Shown one piece after another: positions 40,017 to 43,469 of a DNA stretch of 43,469 bases. The first letter of the stretch is position 1, and every line of letters starts with the position of its first letter. The notes under the pieces were generated by a model. The model was given only the letters and a program-made list of their open reading frames with translations. It searched no databases and was not told where the DNA came from. Both the position numbers and the translations under genes were made by a program. This stretch comes from an uncultured Lachnospiraceae bacterium. Lineage in GTDB: Bacteria; Bacillota; Clostridia; Lachnospirales; Lachnospiraceae. The stretch is from positions 1-43,469 of the forward strand of contig CAJTJZ010000027.1 in the NCBI GenBank assembly GCA_910576895.1, given 5' to 3'.

Positions 40017-41885
40017 TTATTTTACTTTTATTGTCTTTGTAATTTTCTTAATAGTTGACTTTGTAATCACAAGTTTTACTTTATCACCTTTCTTTAATTT
40101 CTTAGAAAGTTTTACAGAGAACTTGCCTTTACTATTTGTTTTTGTGGTTGCTTTCTTTTTGTTGTTTACATAAACCTTTACGGTAGCATTTTTGACAACT
40201 TTACCAGAACTTAACTTAATTGTTGCAGATACTACCTTCTTACCCTTCTTTGCCTTTGCAGATTTTACCGTAGCTTTCTTCTTTGTTGTAGTGCTTGGTT
40301 TATTGGTATCGTTGTTATTAGAGTTGTTGTTATTGTTGTCGTCTGGTTTGTTAGTATCATCAGGTTTATTAGTGTCGTCTGGCTTATTGGTATCGTCAGG
40401 TTTATTAGTGTCGTCAGGTTTATTGGTATCATCAGGTTTATTAGTGTCGTCAGGTTTATTAGTATTATCTGGTGTTGGTGTAGTAGACCCTCCATTAGTT
40501 GTTCCATTTATATTTGTAGTACCATTAATAATAACCTTCACTGGATCAGCATCATCAAATGCAAATTGAAATTCATTTCTACCTGTTTTTACTTCTTTTA
40601 CTATTACATCTAAAACCTTATTGCCAACTTTCTTCCTTATCTTTTTGTCTTTATCTTCATATTCATATTCTCCATCTTGCTCTAAATCTGAATTTATTAA
40701 TAGTGAACTTCCTGAAATGATCTTAAACTTACCATTAAGTTCAACATTTGGATTAGCGGCAACAGCCGTTACACTAAATGAACATGCTTGCCCTACTGGA
40801 GCTTGAAACTCTGTTCCTTTTGAAGAAATTAATTTAGTACATGTGTTTGTTGCAGCTATAAATGAATATTCATGTCTTGTGCCACCAACAGCAATACCAT
40901 TATTTTCAATAGCACCAGTAGTAACGATAACCTTATCTTCTCCTGCTTGTTTTGGTGTTACTAAAAGGATATATTCTTTTCCATCGAAATCTTGTTGTAC
41001 CTTAACATCTGCACTAATTGCAGAACATGTAACAGAATCAGTAACAGGTTTTGTTGTATCTTTACCAGTTAATGTTGCTGTTAATTTAAAAGGAACTCCA
41101 ACTACTGGTATCTTTGTGTCATTTTTCCATGTAAGATCTACACATGCATTATTAGGAACGAGTTCAGTAACTTGTTCTTTTGTTAAAGCAGAATCATAAA
41201 TTGCTAAATTTTTAATTTCACCATTGAATGGAGTGTCCCAAGCATTAACACCTATATAAATATCAGAATTTTCTTTATTAATATATTTGCAATTGGTATC
41301 TTTAGATTGCTCGATACCATCACAATAAATAGTAATCGATGCACCATCAGCTACAACTGTATAAGTATGCCACTCTCCTACTGGCTGTTTTGCTCCTATA
41401 CTATCTCCCCATTGATCACCATCTACTAAATGAGACCATACCATAAAGTCCCCTTCCTCTTTCCAGCCACGACCAATATTAACATAATTATTCACATCCG
41501 CTTTATCATGTAAATAAATCTGTGGTGTATATGGTGTACTCTGATTCACTTTTACTGTATAAGAAATCGTATATTTTTCTCCTGTAGGTACTGCACTTGC
41601 AGGCAACTTTATACCATAAGTTCCATCCAAATTCAAAGCTCCATCTTTAAATAATGCTTCTGTCTTTGTTGCTGCCTCTGTTGATTTTACTCCTGTTAAA
41701 GTTGCTTCATTTCCTTTTGAATCTTTTAAATTTTGTCCAAATTCAAACTTAGCTATTGGTGTTATTTCAGCAGCTTCTGCTACAACGGAAACTCCATTAG
41801 TTACATTTGTAGATGGTACACAAGTAATAGCCATCGTAGCTGCCATAAAACAAGCCATTGCTTTTACTACATTACTTTTTCTCAT
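40017..41885 (-). CDS. Secreted LamG-type protein with (PDDTNK)n linker and C-terminal Ig-like repeat
   Basis: Predicted 622 aa. Signal peptide at about 1-38 with cleavage near VVAEA-A. Residues about 42-240 are a LamG/concanavalin-like domain (IAKFEFGQNLKDSKGNEATLTG, YTISYTVKVNQ, WHTYTVVADGASITIYCDG, IKNLAIYDSALTKEQVTEL). Two or more Ig-like regions follow (about 245-455). A linker of seven PDDTNK units and an Asn-rich stretch leads to a Lys-rich domain with VKNATVKVYVNNKKKATTKTNSKGKFSVKL, a bacterial Ig-like repeat. No LPXTG sorting signal; the basic C-terminus could hold it to the wall. AAAGGAG precedes ATG 41885. It probably binds carbohydrate or host surfaces. Its last 68 bases recur at the window end. 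Confidence 0.88.
   Translation of the reverse strand: MRKSNVVKAMACFMAATMAITCVPSTNVTNGVSVVAEAAEITPIAKFEFGQNLKDSKGNEATLTGVKSTEAATKTEALFKDGALNLDGTYGIKLPASAVPTGEKYTISYTVKVNQSTPYTPQIYLHDKADVNNYVNIGRGWKEEGDFMVWSHLVDGDQWGDSIGAKQPVGEWHTYTVVADGASITIYCDGIEQSKDTNCKYINKENSDIYIGVNAWDTPFNGEIKNLAIYDSALTKEQVTELVPNNACVDLTWKNDTKIPVVGVPFKLTATLTGKDTTKPVTDSVTCSAISADVKVQQDFDGKEYILLVTPKQAGEDKVIVTTGAIENNGIAVGGTRHEYSFIAATNTCTKLISSKGTEFQAPVGQACSFSVTAVAANPNVELNGKFKIISGSSLLINSDLEQDGEYEYEDKDKKIRKKVGNKVLDVIVKEVKTGRNEFQFAFDDADPVKVIINGTTNINGTTNGGSTTPTPDNTNKPDDTNKPDDTNKPDDTNKPDDTNKPDDTNKPDDTNKPDDNNNNNSNNNDTNKPSTTTKKKATVKSAKAKKGKKVVSATIKLSSGKVVKNATVKVYVNNKKKATTKTNSKGKFSVKLSKKLKKGDKVKLVITKSTIKKITKTIKVK
40338..40472 (-). repeat. 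18-bp coding tandem repeat (PDDTNK)
   Basis: About 7.5 units of 18 bp encode PDNTNK then PDDTNK seven times, ending PDD-Asn-rich. Units differ mostly at synonymous positions (for example GTC/ATC and CTG/CAG on the plus strand). The length is likely to vary between strains by slippage, always in frame. Confidence 0.9.
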
Positions 41886-42233
41886 TTTTTAAAATCTCCT
41901 TTCAATAAAAAAATTATATTTTTTATCCATCAATAAATTTCTACTGTTGTTGCCCAGCCCTATGTTCTGTCTTTTTTGTAATATAAAACTAGGTATTTTT
42001 TGTTCCTATTTCTAATGGTAAGCTCCACAGTTCCGGGCCAGATGTGATTTAAAAATGAAACATCAAGAAGATATGCTGTAAAAGGAGTTTCCTTCTTTCT
42101 CTCTTTTTATTTTTGGTGTTTGTTTGGTGTTTATATTATTAAAGAAAAAAGAGAGAAATCACATATTATTTGTTTTTATTTTATTTAGAAAACGGCATGG
42201 AATGTTAGATACAATCTTTTTCTTCTAAAATAA
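41886..42233. other. Intergenic region with a GC-rich island and a long inverted repeat
   Basis: No ORF. The left end holds the AAAGGAG site of the secreted-protein gene on the minus strand. Around 42022-42045 a GC-rich block (CTCCACAGTTCCGGGCCAG) stands out from AT-rich surroundings and could be part of a structured RNA, but I cannot match it to a known class. TTTCTCTCTTTTT (42096-42108) pairs with AAAAAGAGAGAAA (42146-42158). Confidence 0.45.
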
Positions 42234-42273
42234 CCTTATCTTGCTAAGAAACTTATTTTATGATAAGATAAGG
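42234..42273. repeat. 9-bp inverted repeat before the Rpn-type gene
   Basis: CCTTATCTT (42234-42242) pairs with AAGATAAGG (42265-42273), 22-nt loop. The right arm lies next to the ribosome binding site of the following gene, so the hairpin could limit its translation. Confidence 0.55.
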
Positions 42274-42296
42274 AAAAAAGAAAAGGAAGGTGAACT

Positions 42297-43258
42297 ATGA
42301 CTTCTGTCAATACCCCTTATGATGACGTTTTTCGTACTCTATTAAATGATTGTAGTAAATTAATCCTTCCTGTGATTAATGAAATATTTGGAGAACATTA
42401 TACAGGAGAAGAAACAATTCTTTTTTCTCCCAATGAACATTTTATAAATCAACAAGATGGAAACGAATGCTTACGAATTACAGATTCCAGTTTTAAGATT
42501 GTAAGCTTAGAAACAAAAAATATCATTGTGAATGTCAAAGCATCGCAGATAGCAGTTTACTTGTTCGATTTTTTGAATATGGAGCACAAATTGCATTAGA
42601 TCAAGGAGAAGTAAAAGAAAATACACTTACCGTAACATTTCCACATGCAGCAGTACTTTTTTTAAGATATAAAACAAGTACTCCCAATAAAATGAAAATT
42701 AAAATGATAACTCCTGGAGGAAAAGTGGAATATGAAGTTCATGTTATGAAAGTTCCAAACTATACTTTAGACAATATTTTTGAGAAAAACTTATTATTTT
42801 TACTTCCTTTTTATATTTTTTCCCATGAAAAAAAACTAGAAGAATATAATACAAACCAAGAAAAATTAGAAAAATTAAAATCAGAATATAAAGAAATTGC
42901 AACAAGGTTAGAACAACTGATGGAAACAGGAAAGATTAATGCCTATACAAAGAATACCATTCAAGAAATGTCAGAAAAAGTATTGGAACATCTTGCAGCA
43001 AAATACGAACATGTAAAGGAAGGAGTGAAGTCAGTTATGGGTGGAAAAATTCTGGAATATGAAGCAAAAACAATTTTAAATACTGGACGGAAAGAAGGTG
43101 CTTTCTTAAAATCTGTAAACGGTGTTTATAATCTCATTATGAAAAAAAATTTTACTAAAGAAGAAGCTTTTGATATGTTAGAAGTAACTAAAGAAGATAG
43201 AGATATAATTTCAGAACTTGTAGATAAGAAAATAGAAAAATTATCTATAAAGACGTGA
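42297..43258 (+). pseudogene. Rpn family PD-(D/E)XK nuclease ('transposase family'), interrupted by a -1 frame change at A6
   Basis: AAGGAAGGTG precedes ATG 42297. The first frame (to 42599) encodes the family start TSVNTPYDDVFRTLLNDCSKLILPVINEIFGEHYTGEE and RITDSSF with the catalytic Asp, then leaves the family sequence after ETK at 42515-42520, a run of six A. Shifting back one base there restores KKYHCECQS, with the catalytic Glu, and the family sequence continues unbroken through EKNLLFLLPFYIFSHEKKLEEYN to 43258. The gene is thus complete apart from one missing A. It may be a pseudogene, or use slippage at A6. Rpn proteins are DNA endonucleases that promote recombination. Confidence 0.85.
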
Positions 43259-43344
43259 TAAAGTTTAAGAAAAAATTCGTTAAAGATTTAAATTATTATG
43301 TAATATCAATTGTTTATAATTTTGTTTACACTATAAATTTGAAA

Positions 43345-43384
43345 AAACAACTCATGAGAAATTTTTTTCATGAGTTGTTTTTTT
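43345..43384. terminator. Strong bidirectional terminator
   Basis: AAACAACTCATGA pairs with TCATGAGTTGTTT, followed by TTTT on the plus side and preceded by A-rich sequence, so it can work from both sides. It lies between the Rpn-type gene and the convergent gene at the window end. Confidence 0.85.
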
Positions 43385-43401
43385 AATCATACTATAAATA
43401 A

Positions 43402-43469
43402 TTATTTTACTTTGATTGTCTTTGTAATTTTCTTAATAGTTGACTTTGTAATCACAAGTTTTACTTTAT
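43402..43469 (-). CDS. 3' end of a second secreted repeat-protein gene (partial)
   Basis: Minus-strand stop codon at 43404-43402; the visible ~22 codons end ITKTIKVK. The 68 bases match 40017-40084, the end of the LamG-type gene, with one difference (synonymous or near-synonymous, in the last codons). The Lys-rich Ig-like C-terminus is therefore shared by at least two neighbouring genes, presumably as a common surface-attachment module. The remainder is outside the window. Confidence 0.85.
   Translation of the reverse strand, partial: KVKLVITKSTIKKITKTIKVK

Noticed and set aside
40338..40472. Regular 18-bp repeats that might look like a CRISPR array or minisatellite
   Set aside because: They are in frame inside a clear coding sequence and encode PDDTNK units without spacers.
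40192..40569. Plus-strand ORF with SSGLLV repeats
   Set aside because: It is the antisense reading of the PDDTNK repeat in the secreted-protein gene, without a ribosome binding site.
41886..42060. c-di-GMP riboswitch in the leader of the secreted-protein gene, expected from the c-di-GMP genes in the window
   Set aside because: Neither the class I core (GGGCAAACC, CGCAAAGCC) nor a class II pattern is visible on the minus strand.

Overview
The window is strongly AT-rich chromosomal DNA from an anaerobic, spore-forming member of the Firmicutes, most likely a gut Lachnospiraceae. This is inferred from a SpoVAF/GerA-type sporulation gene, tRNA genes without encoded CCA, strong AGGAGG-type ribosome binding sites with TTG and GTG starts, a DUF3881 gene (a family I associate with Lachnospiraceae), an Rpn/PD-(D/E)XK 'transposase family' gene of Lachnospiraceae type, and Lys/Thr/Asn-rich secreted proteins. 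I cannot name the species.

Layout. 1-428: five tRNA genes (Glu partial, CAT, Thr, Tyr, initiator Met). 898-4562: a Lys-rich secreted protein, tRNA-Phe, a sirtuin and a GerA/SpoVAF protein. 4908-13818: a cyclic-di-GMP signalling island with an HD-GYP response regulator, a hybrid histidine kinase with HPt, a hybrid kinase whose C-terminus is a DegV (fatty-acid-binding) domain, a lone amino-acid-type solute-binding lipoprotein and a GAF-GGDEF protein. 13960: DUF421 membrane protein. 15138-24203: an antimicrobial-peptide-type ABC transporter with its two-component system. ATPase and permease are separated by a secreted LRR/InlB-repeat gene that lies between two copies of a ~60-bp direct repeat. 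Kinase and regulator are separated by putP. 24305-31257: a CmpB-like membrane protein, folC, a large membrane-anchored protein, a second HD-GYP protein, signal peptidase I, DUF3881 and tRNA-Arg. 31357-39850: HtrA, nadB-nadC plus a small protein, a small alarmone synthetase, a GNAT acetyltransferase and a DUF885 lipoprotein. 40017-43469: a LamG-type secreted repeat protein, a frameshifted Rpn nuclease, and the 3' end of a second gene with a nearly identical C-terminal tail.

How it fits together. The 4908-13818 genes carry synthesis (GGDEF) and degradation (HD-GYP) of c-di-GMP, plus phosphorelay parts (REC, HPt). They form a plausible closed circuit, and the kinase-REC-DegV fusion is its most unusual member. 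The ABC ATPase and permease genes have near-identical promoter regions, each with two adjacent 11-bp palindromic repeats placed where an OmpR-type activator would sit. The regulator at 23547 is the natural candidate, so the two transporter genes probably remain one regulon although another gene has come between them. Several intergenic regions hold composite palindromes that look like a dispersed repeat family.
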